The notes: generated from the letters alone by a model not told the origin. A DNA stretch of 64,000 bases from JADGRA01 sp052143535 (GCA_052143535.1 JBKQSS010000087.1:1-64000); one strand, 5' to 3'. Positions 9,131-17,975 are shown, counted from the stretch's first letter. Translations and numbers: made by a program.

Positions 9131-10162
9131 CTAGGGGGGGCCGCCGTACTTGGCGATGTGCAGCCGTCGTGCCTCCGTCGTCCATCGGTCTCGCACAATT
9201 CGGTCATGGAATCCAGGCAGGCGCTCGCTCATGGCGAGGATGTCCGCGTGCGTCCACGTCGCGATTTGCGCGAAGCGGTAGATGCCACTGCGGTGAAGTC
9301 GACGTTCGAGCACCGGGCCGATGCCACGAATTTGTTGCAGGTCGTCCCGGACGGGTCCCGCTGCGGACTTAGGGGGCGGGCGGGGTTCGGGCGCGGTTGT
9401 GTCGGGCTCGTCTTTCCGGGCGACGGCCTCCGAGGGAGAGGGCCTGGAGTCGAGTTTTGAACGCAACTCGACCAACAGGGACTGAGCCTCCACCAGCCGT
9501 GCTGCCAGCGCTTGGCGGTCCACCTCCGAATCCACCAGCTGACGGCGGGTGGCAGCCAACTGTTGATGGGACGCCTCTGCCTGAGCGCGGGCAGAGTCCC
9601 ACCCTGCCTCGGCGGCCTGAAGGGTTGCTCTCAGCGTTTCGAGGCGTTGGCGTGTGGCTTCGGCACTCGCCCCGGAAGGCTGTGCCGCCTGCAGCTGCTC
9701 CAGCTTTTGCCGCTGAACGTTCACCTCGCGTTCGGCTTCTGCGAGGCGCGCCTCGGCGTGGGCAACAGCCGCTCGCAGAGTGTCGGCTGCCGCAAGGTTG
9801 GAAACGCGGGCCGTTTCGGCGTCCTTCAGTTGAGCGGACAGCCTCAAGAGCTGTTCACGGGTGCCAGAGATGTCATGACGGGCGGCGTCTCGCGCCAGCG
9901 CGGTTTCTCTAAGCTCGCGACGAAGGGTGTCGGCTTCGTGGCGCAGGTTGTCCGCGGCCGTTTGCAACGCCGTCACCTTGAGCTGCTCCTCGGAGCGAGC
10001 CGCGCGCCCGGCATGCAATTCGGCTCGAACCTCGTCCAAGGCTTGGCGCAAGCCCGCGGCCGCACGCCGAGCCCCAAGGTCGCGGGCGAGCCAGCCGATG
10101 GCGAGGCCGAGAAGCGCAGCGAGAATGAGACAGAGGAGAATTTCCCCCACGACGTCGGCCAT
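9131..10162 (-). CDS. Membrane-anchored coiled-coil protein with C-terminal helix-hairpin-helix domain
   Basis: A 343-residue protein. One N-terminal membrane helix (about residues 5-24) is followed by basic residues, so the body is probably cytoplasmic. A long Ala/Arg/Glu/Leu coiled coil runs from about 35 to 240, then a Pro-rich linker, then a helix-hairpin-helix-like domain (about 270-335) beginning DDLQQIRGIGPVLERRLH and including QIATWTHADI. The same domain is known fused to ribosomal protein L21 or NuoE in alphaproteobacteria. Its start overlaps the stop of the OmpA gene by one base (TAATG), so the pair is coupled. Function unknown; a scaffold linking membrane and nucleic acid is one possibility. 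Confidence 0.75.
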   Translation of the reverse strand: MADVVGEILLCLILAALLGLAIGWLARDLGARRAAAGLRQALDEVRAELHAGRAARSEEQLKVTALQTAADNLRHEADTLRRELRETALARDAARHDISGTREQLLRLSAQLKDAETARVSNLAAADTLRAAVAHAEARLAEAEREVNVQRQKLEQLQAAQPSGASAEATRQRLETLRATLQAAEAGWDSARAQAEASHQQLAATRRQLVDSEVDRQALAARLVEAQSLLVELRSKLDSRPSPSEAVARKDEPDTTAPEPRPPPKSAAGPVRDDLQQIRGIGPVLERRLHRSGIYRFAQIATWTHADILAMSERLPGFHDRIVRDRWTTEARRLHIAKYGGPP

Positions 10163-10980
10163 TACCGACTCCCTGGTGCCACGACGCGGAATTCGATGCG
10201 CCTGTTGAGTTGGTTCGCCTCGGGCGTGCGCGACCGGACGAGAGGTCGCGACGAGCCGGAGCCGAGCGTGCGGATTCTGTCCGGGGCGATGCCCTTACCA
10301 ACGAGGTAGGCTTTCACCGCCTGGGCCCGCAGCTGACTGAGCCGCTGATTGGCGGCGGCATCTCCCCGGGCGTCGGTATGGCCCTCGACTTCGACCTGGA
10401 GTTCGGGGGCCGAGGCCAGTTGCGCGGCGATGGCGTCCAGGAGGGGCGCGGCGTCGGGGTGCAGGGTTGCGCTCCCCGTTTGGAATTCGATGCTTCCTCC
10501 GGCGAGGAGCCGGTCCAGCTCGGCTTGGACTCTGAAAGAGGCTGGCGCTGGTGGAACCACTGGGGGCTCGACCTGCACCAGCGGCGGTGGCGCCGTCGCT
10601 GGCGGCGGACTCGACATGACGGGGGCCGGCGTGCGCGACACCGCCAGGGCTGAAGCATGCCGGGCAACACAGAGCGTGGCGAGGACAACCAGGGCGAGAA
10701 GACATGCCGCCAACAGGAGGCGTTCCGGCGTCTCCCCGGCCGAGCGCGACTGCAGGGGCGTGGCGATGTCCGAACGCGTGTCACCCTCGCAACGCTCGTG
10801 TTTCGCTGGCGCCGAGGACTGGGCCAGCCGGAGTCGGCGCGAGCGTCGCACGCCAGGGCCGCCAAGGTGAAGCAACTCCTCTGGGCCTCCCGACAGCCCC
10901 CTCGAGGCGCGGGGCCAAAGCCCCGCAACAATGGACGCGTCAGGGGAAGGAGGACTGGGCGTCCTCCGCCTTTTGGGCAA
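10162..10980 (-). CDS. OmpA-family peptidoglycan-binding protein with N-terminal membrane anchor
   Basis: The C-terminal domain (about residues 155-270) is a clear OmpA/MotB fold: IEFQTGSATLHPDA, then VEVEGHTDARGD, then QLRAQAVKAYLVGKGI and NRRIEFRV, which bind peptidoglycan. A membrane helix (LLLAACLLALVVLATLCV) and a Pro-rich periplasmic linker precede it, so it is anchored in the inner membrane rather than being a beta-barrel. The start is uncertain. The TTG at 10980 overlaps the MMPL gene by 41 bases; a GTG at 10851 would shorten the protein. It probably tethers the adjoining transporter system to the cell wall (inference). Confidence 0.75.
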   Translation of the reverse strand: MPKRRRTPSPPSPDASIVAGLWPRASRGLSGGPEELLHLGGPGVRRSRRLRLAQSSAPAKHERCEGDTRSDIATPLQSRSAGETPERLLLAACLLALVVLATLCVARHASALAVSRTPAPVMSSPPPATAPPPLVQVEPPVVPPAPASFRVQAELDRLLAGGSIEFQTGSATLHPDAAPLLDAIAAQLASAPELQVEVEGHTDARGDAAANQRLSQLRAQAVKAYLVGKGIAPDRIRTLGSGSSRPLVRSRTPEANQLNRRIEFRVVAPGSR

Positions 10981-13426
10981 ACGCCGCCTTGCGCCAGCCC
11001 GCCCACGCCGGGAGTGCTAGGAGAGCTGCGCCCAGGCAGGACAGCTCCCCCAGTGAGGCAAGCAGCCCGAAACCGCGGAGTGCCCGGTTGTCGGCAAAAA
11101 GCAAAGAGGCGTAGCCGATTACGGTGGTGGCAGAGCAGAGCGCAACCGCCGCGCCGGTTTCCTTGAGGACGCGGTGCATGGCTCCCGGACCGGCCAGGCG
11201 GTAGCGCTGGACAATGTTCACTGCATAGTCGACGCCGATGCCGAAGGTGATAGGCAAGACGATGAAGTTGAGGAAGTTGACGCGCAGCCGCGCCGCGGCC
11301 GCCATCCCGACGAGCCACGCTACGCCTACCAAGAGGCTGCCGCATGTCAGCAGCGTCGGGCTCCATCGTCGAAATACCAGAGCCACCAACGCGCACACCG
11401 CACCGAGGGCCAGCACCGTGGCGCGCGGGCCGTCACGGAGAATGGCAGCGTTGATGTCGGCCACCAGCAGCGGCTGGGCGATGGCTTGGGTCGAAGTGCC
11501 GCTGTCGGCAATGGAGCCACGCAGCAGCTGAGCAATGGCCTCCAACTCGTCGGAATTCAGAACGCCCACCTTGCGGGGGAAGGCGAGTGCGATGCCTCCA
11601 GTGGCGCCGTCCCGCTCGCTCAGCGCACGGCGGACGGAGCGCGGGAGGTCAGCAAAGGTCGGCGGCCGGGCTCCTTCTGGCGGCCGCAGCCGGCGGGCTT
11701 GGGAACGAGCGGCTGCAGGAAGTTGCTCGAGCCGGGCGTCGCTCAGGGCGTCGCGCAACTCGGCCACCAGTGTCAGCTTGCTGGCGGCGTCGTCCGGCAA
11801 GGCGGTTTTCAGGGTGCGGACCTCTCGAAGCGGGTCGGCTGTACCCAGTGCCGCCCGCCTCCGGGCAAGCACTTGCAGCGTCCTGTCCAAGTCGGCAGGC
11901 GTGTCCGCCCGGAGCACCATCGGGCTCAGGTAGGTGCGAAAAATGGCATCGAGCTTTCCGGACCAGAAGGTGGCGCCCGCTTCGAGGCTCCTCTGCGAGC
12001 GGACGCGAGCCACCTCGGTTTCGAAGAGGGGACCTCGGTAGGACAGCACTGCGACGAGGGAGGCGCCAAGAAGGAAGACAGAAAGACTGCGCAGGGCGAC
12101 GCCGTGGCGCTGGACGAGGTTGGCGGCGAGCAGGCCCCAGGGATGGCCGGGGTGCTTGGGCACGAAGCTTCCCGGTCGCCAACTTTCCAAGGTGGCAATG
12201 AGGGGCGGCAGGACCAGAAACGCCGCGAGCCAATTGAAGGCCATCCCCAGGAAGCCAATTATTCCGAATTGGCTGAAGCCCCGAAAGTCGGTTGTGGAAA
12301 GTGAGAGGTAGGCCAGACCGGCGGCGAAGGAGGCGATGAAGGTTGCGGCCAACGAACCCGACCAGGCAGCGCGCAGCGCGCCCTCGAGGCCGAGTCCACG
12401 GCTGCGTTCCTCGCAGTAGCGGGCGACGACGATGATGGCGACGTTGATGCCGTTGCCGAGGACGATGGAGCCGAGGAATGCGGTGTTGGCGTTGAGATAA
12501 CCGATGAGGAACCAGGCCAACCCGAAGGTCGCCGCCGTTCCGACGGCCAGCGCCACACTGAGGGCGAGGACGGGCATCCATCGGCGGTAAAAGAGGTAGA
12601 GGGCGGTGAGGACGAAGACCACCACCAACGCGGTGGACGCGGCGAGGTCCGAGATGAGCGACTCTTGTTCTTCGAGGGGAGTTTCCACCTCGCCCGTGAG
12701 GCCGACCTGCAACGTTGCGTCATAGCGGGCTCGCTGGAGCGACTGCACTTCGGAGCGCACGCGCTCGACGAAGCGCTTGCTCTGGAGATAGCCGCGAATA
12801 TTCTCCGAGGGGGCCACCAGGAGCGCCAGCAAACGGCCGTCCGGCGTTTGGTAGTAGCCGTCGCGGAACTGCTCCTGGCCCTCCAGGCCGTATTTGGCCT
12901 CGAGGTCCGAGAAGTCGAGCGGGGGAGGGACCGGCGCTTCCTCGTCCTCCACCAGCTGGAGGACCGGGTTGTGTTGGCGCTTTTCAAAGGCCACCCGAGC
13001 CCGGATGCGGCCGAGTAGTGTGTGCAAGTCCTGCTGGCTTAGGTAGAAGGCCCCGAAGCGTTGGATAAACGCCTCCTGCTCATCCGTCCGGTAGGTGACG
13101 TCCCGCACCAGGTCCGGGCCGAGGGCGCGCAGGCGGTCGGCAAGCGCATTGGCAAAGCGCTGGAGCGCCTCTGGCTGACTTCCTTCGAGGACCAGGTAGA
13201 GGTTGCTGACCGGGTTGAGTTTGGGGCCGATGCTCTTCGTCGCCAGGACGCTTGGCGCCGTCTCGGGGAGGAGTTCCTCGAGGTCGCTTCGAAGGTTTGA
13301 GTAAAGCTTCGCGGCGAAGACGCTGCTCACCACTAGAGTCAAGGCCGCTGCGCCCAGCACGCCCCGTCGCCGATGAATGAGCCAGGAGACGAGCCGGTCC
13401 CCAGCCAGCCCAAGGCCACCCCTCAC
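10940..13426 (-). CDS. MMPL/RND family lipid transporter (HpnN-like), copy 2
   Basis: An 828-residue two-repeat RND permease, paralogous to 3946-6516. Shared signatures are an NFLNFI segment followed by TFGIGVDYAVNIVQR near the C-terminus (Asp733-Tyr734) and LGNGINVAIIVVARY in the first half (Asn328 in place of the usual Asp). Two large periplasmic domains lie at about 45-260 and 470-620. The GTG start overlaps the stop of the Gfo/Idh gene (GTGA), placing it inside the operon with CDP-alcohol phosphatidyltransferase, GtrA and aminotransferase genes. That context suggests export of a phospholipid or glycolipid made by those enzymes. Confidence 0.88.
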   Translation of the reverse strand: MRGGLGLAGDRLVSWLIHRRRGVLGAAALTLVVSSVFAAKLYSNLRSDLEELLPETAPSVLATKSIGPKLNPVSNLYLVLEGSQPEALQRFANALADRLRALGPDLVRDVTYRTDEQEAFIQRFGAFYLSQQDLHTLLGRIRARVAFEKRQHNPVLQLVEDEEAPVPPPLDFSDLEAKYGLEGQEQFRDGYYQTPDGRLLALLVAPSENIRGYLQSKRFVERVRSEVQSLQRARYDATLQVGLTGEVETPLEEQESLISDLAASTALVVVFVLTALYLFYRRWMPVLALSVALAVGTAATFGLAWFLIGYLNANTAFLGSIVLGNGINVAIIVVARYCEERSRGLGLEGALRAAWSGSLAATFIASFAAGLAYLSLSTTDFRGFSQFGIIGFLGMAFNWLAAFLVLPPLIATLESWRPGSFVPKHPGHPWGLLAANLVQRHGVALRSLSVFLLGASLVAVLSYRGPLFETEVARVRSQRSLEAGATFWSGKLDAIFRTYLSPMVLRADTPADLDRTLQVLARRRAALGTADPLREVRTLKTALPDDAASKLTLVAELRDALSDARLEQLPAAARSQARRLRPPEGARPPTFADLPRSVRRALSERDGATGGIALAFPRKVGVLNSDELEAIAQLLRGSIADSGTSTQAIAQPLLVADINAAILRDGPRATVLALGAVCALVALVFRRWSPTLLTCGSLLVGVAWLVGMAAAARLRVNFLNFIVLPITFGIGVDYAVNIVQRYRLAGPGAMHRVLKETGAAVALCSATTVIGYASLLFADNRALRGFGLLASLGELSCLGAALLALPAWAGWRKAAFAQKAEDAQSSFP

Positions 13427-14571
13427 CTCGTGGTCTCCCCGGCTCCGCCGAGGGGAAGCTCGCGAGACTCAGCGGCGGCGGAGCGGTAGGCGGCCTCGAT
13501 GAGCTGCACGCAGACGAAGGCATCTTCGGCCTCGGTGCCCACCCAGAGGCCTTCGGCGATGGCCGTCCGAAACTGCTCGAAGAGCGAGTTGAACCAGGAG
13601 AGGTGGCTCGCATCCATCCATTTCGAGGAAACGCGCTTGCGCTCGGTGCGCCAGTGAAGGGCACTCTGGGTGAGGGCCGGCCCCTCGCTGGGCTCGATGA
13701 CCGCCAACTCGAGGTTGTCGTCATCCACGGTGATGGCGCCGTGCTCGCCCTGCAGCGTGTACAGGACCTTTCGGACGCCGGCCGTCCAGCTGAGGTGCGC
13801 CTGGGCGAAGCCCGAAGGGAAGGTGAGCATCAGGCTGATGTTGTCCTCGGTGTCCCAGCGAGCCGAGTTGAGGTTGGAGAGCTTGGCGGTCACCGTGCTG
13901 GGGTAGGCGCCCATCCACTCGAAGGCCAGGTAAAAGCTGTGGCTCCCGTGGTCCATGGCGATGCCCCCGCCGGAGTAGCGCCGCTCGCGGCGCCAGTCGG
14001 GTTGCCATTCCGGCACCCCCTTGGCGTGGGTGTTGCGAAATGTGCTCAAGGTGACGCTCCTGATGCGGCCGATGCGTCCTGACAGGAGGATGTCACGAAT
14101 GGCCTTCACCACTGGCGCGTGCTTGTAGTTGTGGCAGGGGAACAGCACGCGCTGAGCCCGGCGGGAATGTTCGAGTAGGGCCCGCGCATCGGCCACGGTG
14201 GTTGCGAGCGGCTTCTCACACAAGACGTGAAGGCCGGCGTCCAGTGCTCGGTGGGCGATGGCAGCGTGGTCGCAGGGTGGGGTGCAGATGTCCAGGAAGT
14301 CGAGCGAGCTGGCTTCTGCCGCGAGGAGTGCCTCGGTGCTCGTGTACAGACGGGCTTCGGGCAGAGCGGCCCGCGCCGCGTCCAGACGTCGCGCACACAC
14401 ATCGGCCACGGCAACGACTTCGACGTCGTGTGCACGCCGCGCGCGCTCCAGGTACGCCGGGACGTGGCCATGGGCGCAGATGAAGCCGTAGCCCACCACG
14501 CCGCCTCGTAAGGCTCGGCGAAGCGGCGGCGTTGGCGGGGGGAGACCGTTCGACTGACGTTTCAACGCCAA
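13423..14571 (-). CDS. Gfo/Idh/MocA family NAD(P)-dependent oxidoreductase
   Basis: A 382-residue protein with an N-terminal Rossmann domain (GGVVGYGFICAHGHVPAY), the family's CEKPLA motif carrying the catalytic-region Lys, and the C-terminal alpha/beta domain with GGGIAMDHGSHSFYL. Enzymes of this family oxidise or reduce hydroxyls of inositols and nucleotide sugars. The TTG at 14571 has GGAG 6 bases upstream and overlaps the aminotransferase end; a TTG at 14565 would give a TTGA overlap. Next to an aminotransferase and inositol-lipid genes, it may make a keto intermediate for amination. The substrate is inferred. Confidence 0.85.
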   Translation of the reverse strand: MALKRQSNGLPPPTPPLRRALRGGVVGYGFICAHGHVPAYLERARRAHDVEVVAVADVCARRLDAARAALPEARLYTSTEALLAAEASSLDFLDICTPPCDHAAIAHRALDAGLHVLCEKPLATTVADARALLEHSRRAQRVLFPCHNYKHAPVVKAIRDILLSGRIGRIRSVTLSTFRNTHAKGVPEWQPDWRRERRYSGGGIAMDHGSHSFYLAFEWMGAYPSTVTAKLSNLNSARWDTEDNISLMLTFPSGFAQAHLSWTAGVRKVLYTLQGEHGAITVDDDNLELAVIEPSEGPALTQSALHWRTERKRVSSKWMDASHLSWFNSLFEQFRTAIAEGLWVGTEAEDAFVCVQLIEAAYRSAAAESRELPLGGAGETTR

Positions 14572-15905
14572 CGGCCGCTCCGCTCGAGCTCGGTAAAGAC
14601 TTCGGCCAGCAGGCCGAGGCCCTCGTCGGCGGTGGCCTCGTCGATGGTCAACGCGGGCTGAAGGCGGATGTGCGGTGAATGGGTCATCGCCAGAAGCCCG
14701 CGCCGGACGCCAGACAGGTACACCTCCTTCATCACCGCCGCCGGGACCGGCTCCTTGCTCGTCCGGTCACGCACCACCTCGATGGCGAGAAGCAGCCCCT
14801 TGCCACGCACCTCGCCGATGAAAGGGTACCGGTCGCGCAATTCTTCCAGGCGCCTGAGCATGAAACGGCCGACGCGCTCTGCGTTCTCCCCCAGACGCTC
14901 ACGCTGGATGGTGTCGACGGAGGCCAGAGCGGCCGCCGCAGCCAAGGGGTTGCCCCCGTAGCTGCTGGAGGCGCCAGAGGGCTTGTTCCAGGGTGGCGTC
15001 TCGGCGATGTCCGAGCGTGTCAGCACTCCGCTCACCGGGAAGCCGGACCCGAAGCCTTTGCCGAGTGTCACCACGTCCGGTATCACGCTAGGCGTGTGGT
15101 CGACGCCCCATTGCCGACCGGTGCGTCCGAAGCCCGTAATCATCTCGTCGGCGATGAAAAGCGCCCCCACCTCGCGCGCAGCATCGGCCACAGCCGGCAG
15201 AAACTCTGGGGGTGGGATGACATTTCCGGCCGTGCCCTGCATCGGCTCGGCAAGTACTGCAGCGACCGGCCCCTGAGGCTGCGCCTTCAGGGCCTTGCGG
15301 GCGAAGTCGGCGCACGCAATGCCACAACTTCCGTACTGGAGCCCGAACGGGCAGCGGTAGCAGTCCGCGTACGGAATGGACGTGGTGTGCGGGAGGAGGG
15401 GCGCGAAGCCGTGCTTGGCGTCAGTGCCCATGAGCGACATCACGCCCGCAGTCTTCCCGTAGAAACCGCCCCAGAAGCCAACCACGTCCAGGCGGCCGGT
15501 CTTCGCCCGGGCCAGCCGCAGAGCAGACTCCACCGCCTCTGCCCCGCCAGAGTACAGCTGAAGTCGGTCGAGGCCGGCCGGGGCCACCGCGGTAACGAGG
15601 TTCACCAACTCCGCTCGAGGCGTGCTGGTGAAGCTTCCAACCGTGAGTTTCTGCAGCTGCGCAGTCAGCGCAGCGACATAGGCGGGGTGGGCGTGGCCGA
15701 GAGAATTGACGCCAATGCCGCCAATCAAATCGACGTACCTGTTCCCGTCGACGTCGGTGACGTGGCTGCCCTGGCCATGGTCCATGGCCAGGCCAGCCCA
15801 CAGGGCAAAGCCTTGCAGTCCGGGCGCCAGATGCTGCGCCTCGCGGGCGACCAGCGCACGACTCTGTGGCCCCGGAATCTCGGTCTTGAGGAGTACCCTC
15901 GGCAT
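14562..15905 (-). CDS. Class III PLP-dependent aminotransferase
   Basis: A 447-residue fold-type I enzyme. SGGAEAVESALRLAR binds the phosphate of pyridoxal phosphate, Asp253 in LFIADEMITGFGRTG contacts the pyridine nitrogen, and Lys283 in TLGKGFGSG forms the Schiff base. A Cys group (DCYRCPFG, then GSCGIAC) is typical of one subgroup of class III enzymes. The ATG at 15905 follows the GtrA stop by 4 bases; the frame extends upstream inside GtrA, but I reject that. The family includes GABA, ornithine and aminoglycoside-sugar aminotransferases. Here it may aminate the product of the neighbouring Gfo/Idh enzyme (inference). Confidence 0.87.
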   Translation of the reverse strand: MPRVLLKTEIPGPQSRALVAREAQHLAPGLQGFALWAGLAMDHGQGSHVTDVDGNRYVDLIGGIGVNSLGHAHPAYVAALTAQLQKLTVGSFTSTPRAELVNLVTAVAPAGLDRLQLYSGGAEAVESALRLARAKTGRLDVVGFWGGFYGKTAGVMSLMGTDAKHGFAPLLPHTTSIPYADCYRCPFGLQYGSCGIACADFARKALKAQPQGPVAAVLAEPMQGTAGNVIPPPEFLPAVADAAREVGALFIADEMITGFGRTGRQWGVDHTPSVIPDVVTLGKGFGSGFPVSGVLTRSDIAETPPWNKPSGASSSYGGNPLAAAAALASVDTIQRERLGENAERVGRFMLRRLEELRDRYPFIGEVRGKGLLLAIEVVRDRTSKEPVPAAVMKEVYLSGVRRGLLAMTHSPHIRLQPALTIDEATADEGLGLLAEVFTELERSGRWR

Positions 15906-15909
15906 GGCT

Positions 15910-16344
15910 TCACCCTGCACGGCGACGGAAGACGTACAGCCGGTGCATGGGGTAATTCCAGGCCAAGCCCACCAGCACCGCCGCAGCGAGAGTCCCGAGC
16001 CCCGGACCGAGGCCTCCGCGTTCGACCAGCAGCTGCGCCAACCCGAGGTTGAGAACCAACGAGGCACCCCAGGCGAGCAGGTAGCGGAGTGCTTGATGAA
16101 AGGGGCGCTGGCTCCGGGTGCGAAAAATGAGATGGCGCTTGGCTGTGAAGTCGCTGGCGCCGCCGGCCAAGTGCCCGGCCAGGATGGCCCAGCCATAGGC
16201 CGTCCCGAGAAAAATGAGGCCTTCCATCACCACCACGTCGAGGGCCGAGGCCACCGTCGCCGAGGCCTGGGAGGCGAGGAAACGCCACACTTCGCCCAGC
16301 CACGCCGACCGATGGGCGGCGGACGTTTTGGAGACGTCGCTCAC
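15910..16344 (-). CDS. GtrA-family membrane protein
   Basis: A 144-residue protein with four hydrophobic helices and the family's typical segments, including DFTAKRHLIFR and a C-terminal NYPMHRLYVFRR. GtrA proteins help move or present polyprenyl-phosphate-linked sugars in the membrane. I place the start at the GTG at 16344, 7 bases after the stop of the CDP-alcohol phosphatidyltransferase; an ATG far upstream would overlap that gene almost entirely. Its presence suggests a lipid-linked sugar step in the operon, possibly supplying the GT39 enzyme at 6517-8067. Confidence 0.8.
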   Translation of the reverse strand: MSDVSKTSAAHRSAWLGEVWRFLASQASATVASALDVVVMEGLIFLGTAYGWAILAGHLAGGASDFTAKRHLIFRTRSQRPFHQALRYLLAWGASLVLNLGLAQLLVERGGLGPGLGTLAAAVLVGLAWNYPMHRLYVFRRRAG

Positions 16345-16351
16345 CGCCCGC

Positions 16352-17143
16352 CTAGCGGCCACGCTTGCGCAGCTCTGAGCGAACGAAGGCTGTGCGGTGG
16401 ATGGCGGTGGCATTGGCGAGGACAGCAATAAGCGCCAGCGCCGCGAGCACCAGCGGGTAGCGCGGGTGGGTAGCGCCCGGCTCCCACCACCAGGCGACAA
16501 GCGGAGACAGCACCGTGGACAGGCAGAGGTACGCCGCGCGTTCATGCCGCTGCATCAGGCCCATGCGTGCCTGGACTCCCATCGCCTCACCCTTTGCCCG
16601 GGCATAGGACACCATCACCGCACCGGCGCAGGCCGCGGTTGCGAGGAGGAAGCCGGGCGAGTCATTGCGGTAGTAGTAGGCCAGGCCGAAGAAGACGGCC
16701 ATTTCCGCCCACCGGTCCACGACAGCGTCCAGCACCTCACCGGCGTCGGAGGCGAGGCCCTGCTCGCGGGCGACGCCGCCATCGAGCGAGTCGCACATGG
16801 CCCCGACGACGAGGAGGGAGCCCCCGAGGCCGAACAAGCCGGCGGCCAGCGCGGCTGCCGCGCCAAAGTGGAAAACCAGAGAAGTCCACGAAAGGGTGTC
16901 TGGGCGGATGCCCAAGCGCACGCACGCGCGCACAGCCGGTCGGAAGACCCACAGCCCATACTCCATGAAGTAGGCGCCCAGGGAGGTGCCCCTTGGCTGC
17001 TGCGCCACCCGCTTGCTCTGCGACCGACCGTTGAGGGCCGTCTTCAGCGCGAAGGCCCCCAAGGCCACCAGGAAGGCGCCGGCAAGCATGGACAAAGCGA
17101 CGAGGCTGGGGAGGTTCCCGGTCATCCGTTGCGCAAGCGTCAC
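16352..17143 (-). CDS. CDP-alcohol phosphatidyltransferase (candidate phosphatidylinositol-phosphate synthase)
   Basis: A 263-residue membrane enzyme with the complete family signature D118-SLDGGVAR-x8-G-x3-D139-x3-D143, which binds CDP-diacylglycerol and two metal ions. It transfers a phosphatidyl group to an alcohol. With inositol-3-phosphate synthase nearby, inositol phosphate is a plausible acceptor, but glycerol phosphate or another alcohol cannot be excluded from the sequence. Start options are the GTG at 17143 and the ATG at 17125; neither has a strong ribosome site. It is the first gene of the minus-strand operon and is divergent from the MlaC-like gene. Confidence 0.85.
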   Translation of the reverse strand: MTLAQRMTGNLPSLVALSMLAGAFLVALGAFALKTALNGRSQSKRVAQQPRGTSLGAYFMEYGLWVFRPAVRACVRLGIRPDTLSWTSLVFHFGAAAALAAGLFGLGGSLLVVGAMCDSLDGGVAREQGLASDAGEVLDAVVDRWAEMAVFFGLAYYYRNDSPGFLLATAACAGAVMVSYARAKGEAMGVQARMGLMQRHERAAYLCLSTVLSPLVAWWWEPGATHPRYPLVLAALALIAVLANATAIHRTAFVRSELRKRGR

Positions 17144-17330
17144 ACGGAGCTCGCGGCGTCAGCACATAGCGGCTCCACCGCCGGAGTCAACGCGTCTCGG
17201 CCGTCCCCGAGGACGGTGTTGCATCCCCGAGGTGAGGGCGCACGCGTTCCGTTGCACCGACAACGGATTTCGCCCCCAAAGTGCCTGGTGAATGCTAGGT
17301 CCCGAAGCTTGAGGGACGCCGGGGTGCTCC
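17144..17330. promoter_or_regulatory. Divergent promoter region between lipid-synthesis and MlaC operons
   Basis: This 187-base gap separates two divergent transcripts and must hold both promoters. It contains a perfect CCGTCC-ccga-GGACGG hairpin or operator-like repeat (17201-17216) and a GCTAGGT element (17294-17300) like those seen upstream of lepA and rplS. No good -35 is seen at the right distance from the latter. Confidence 0.4.
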
Positions 17331-17975
17331 GTGAATACCGCGGTGCGGGCCGGACGTCGAAGCCGCCGAGCTCCCGGAGGTCCAGTGCAAATTCTGCTCG
17401 CAGTCCTGGCGCTTGGCGCGGCGGAATCCACCGCCACGGAGGCCCTGAAGGCCCGAGACGCGGAGGTTCGGGCCGTGCTGCCAGCGAAGGGCACGGAATT
17501 GACGGCTGCGACCCGGCAGAAGCTCGAAAACATCCTCACCCGGGCGGTGGACCTCGAGGGCGTCGCGCGCTCAGCGCTCGGCAAGAATTGGGACGAGGCC
17601 ACCGTGTCTCAGCGGAAGCGTTTCCTGGACGCCTTCAAACAGCGCTTCCGGAAGGCCACCGCCGACCAGTTCACCGAGGACTACCGCTCGAGCGAGGTGA
17701 AGTACCTCCCGGAGGTGGCGGAGGAAGGCGGCGTCAAGGTCCCGACCGACGTCACCATCAAAGGCGAGCCGACGCGTATTGAGTATGTGATGCGCCGAGA
17801 GGGCGCGGACTGGCGCATCGTCGACATCGTCATTGACGACGTCTCGACGGTGGACAATTACCGGTCGAGCTTTGGCCGCATCATCAAGAAGGAGGGAATG
17901 GACGGGCTGATTAATCGGCTGAACAAGGGAACGGTGAAGCAAGCCGGAGAAAAGGGCCAGACCAAGACGCAATAG
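17331..17975 (+). CDS. MlaC/Ttg2D (HpnM-like) periplasmic lipid-binding protein
   Basis: A 214-residue protein of the MlaC/Ttg2D family. After a signal-peptide-like hydrophobic stretch (ILLAVLALGAA) it has the family body: ILTRAVDLEGVARSALGKNW, then FLDAFKQRF, VPTDVTIKGEPTRIEYVM, and WRIVDIVIDDVSTVDNYRSSF. MlaC proteins ferry phospholipids across the periplasm, and HpnM, the hopanoid-cluster member, works with the RND protein HpnN. No MlaE/F/D partners are visible, so the nearby MMPL proteins are the likely partners. A GTG at 17385 with GGAGG 4 bases upstream is an attractive alternative start, although it would leave a signal peptide with no positive residues. Confidence 0.83.
   Translation: MNTAVRAGRRSRRAPGGPVQILLAVLALGAAESTATEALKARDAEVRAVLPAKGTELTAATRQKLENILTRAVDLEGVARSALGKNWDEATVSQRKRFLDAFKQRFRKATADQFTEDYRSSEVKYLPEVAEEGGVKVPTDVTIKGEPTRIEYVMRREGADWRIVDIVIDDVSTVDNYRSSFGRIIKKEGMDGLINRLNKGTVKQAGEKGQTKTQ

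Noticed and set aside
14562..16196. Longer aminotransferase with about 97 extra N-terminal residues
   Set aside because: The extension lies entirely within the GtrA gene in another frame; the ATG at 15905 gives the normal family N-terminus.
17331..17975. Full Mla phospholipid transport system
   Set aside because: Only the MlaC-like protein is present; no MlaD, MlaE, MlaF or MlaB gene is seen in the window.
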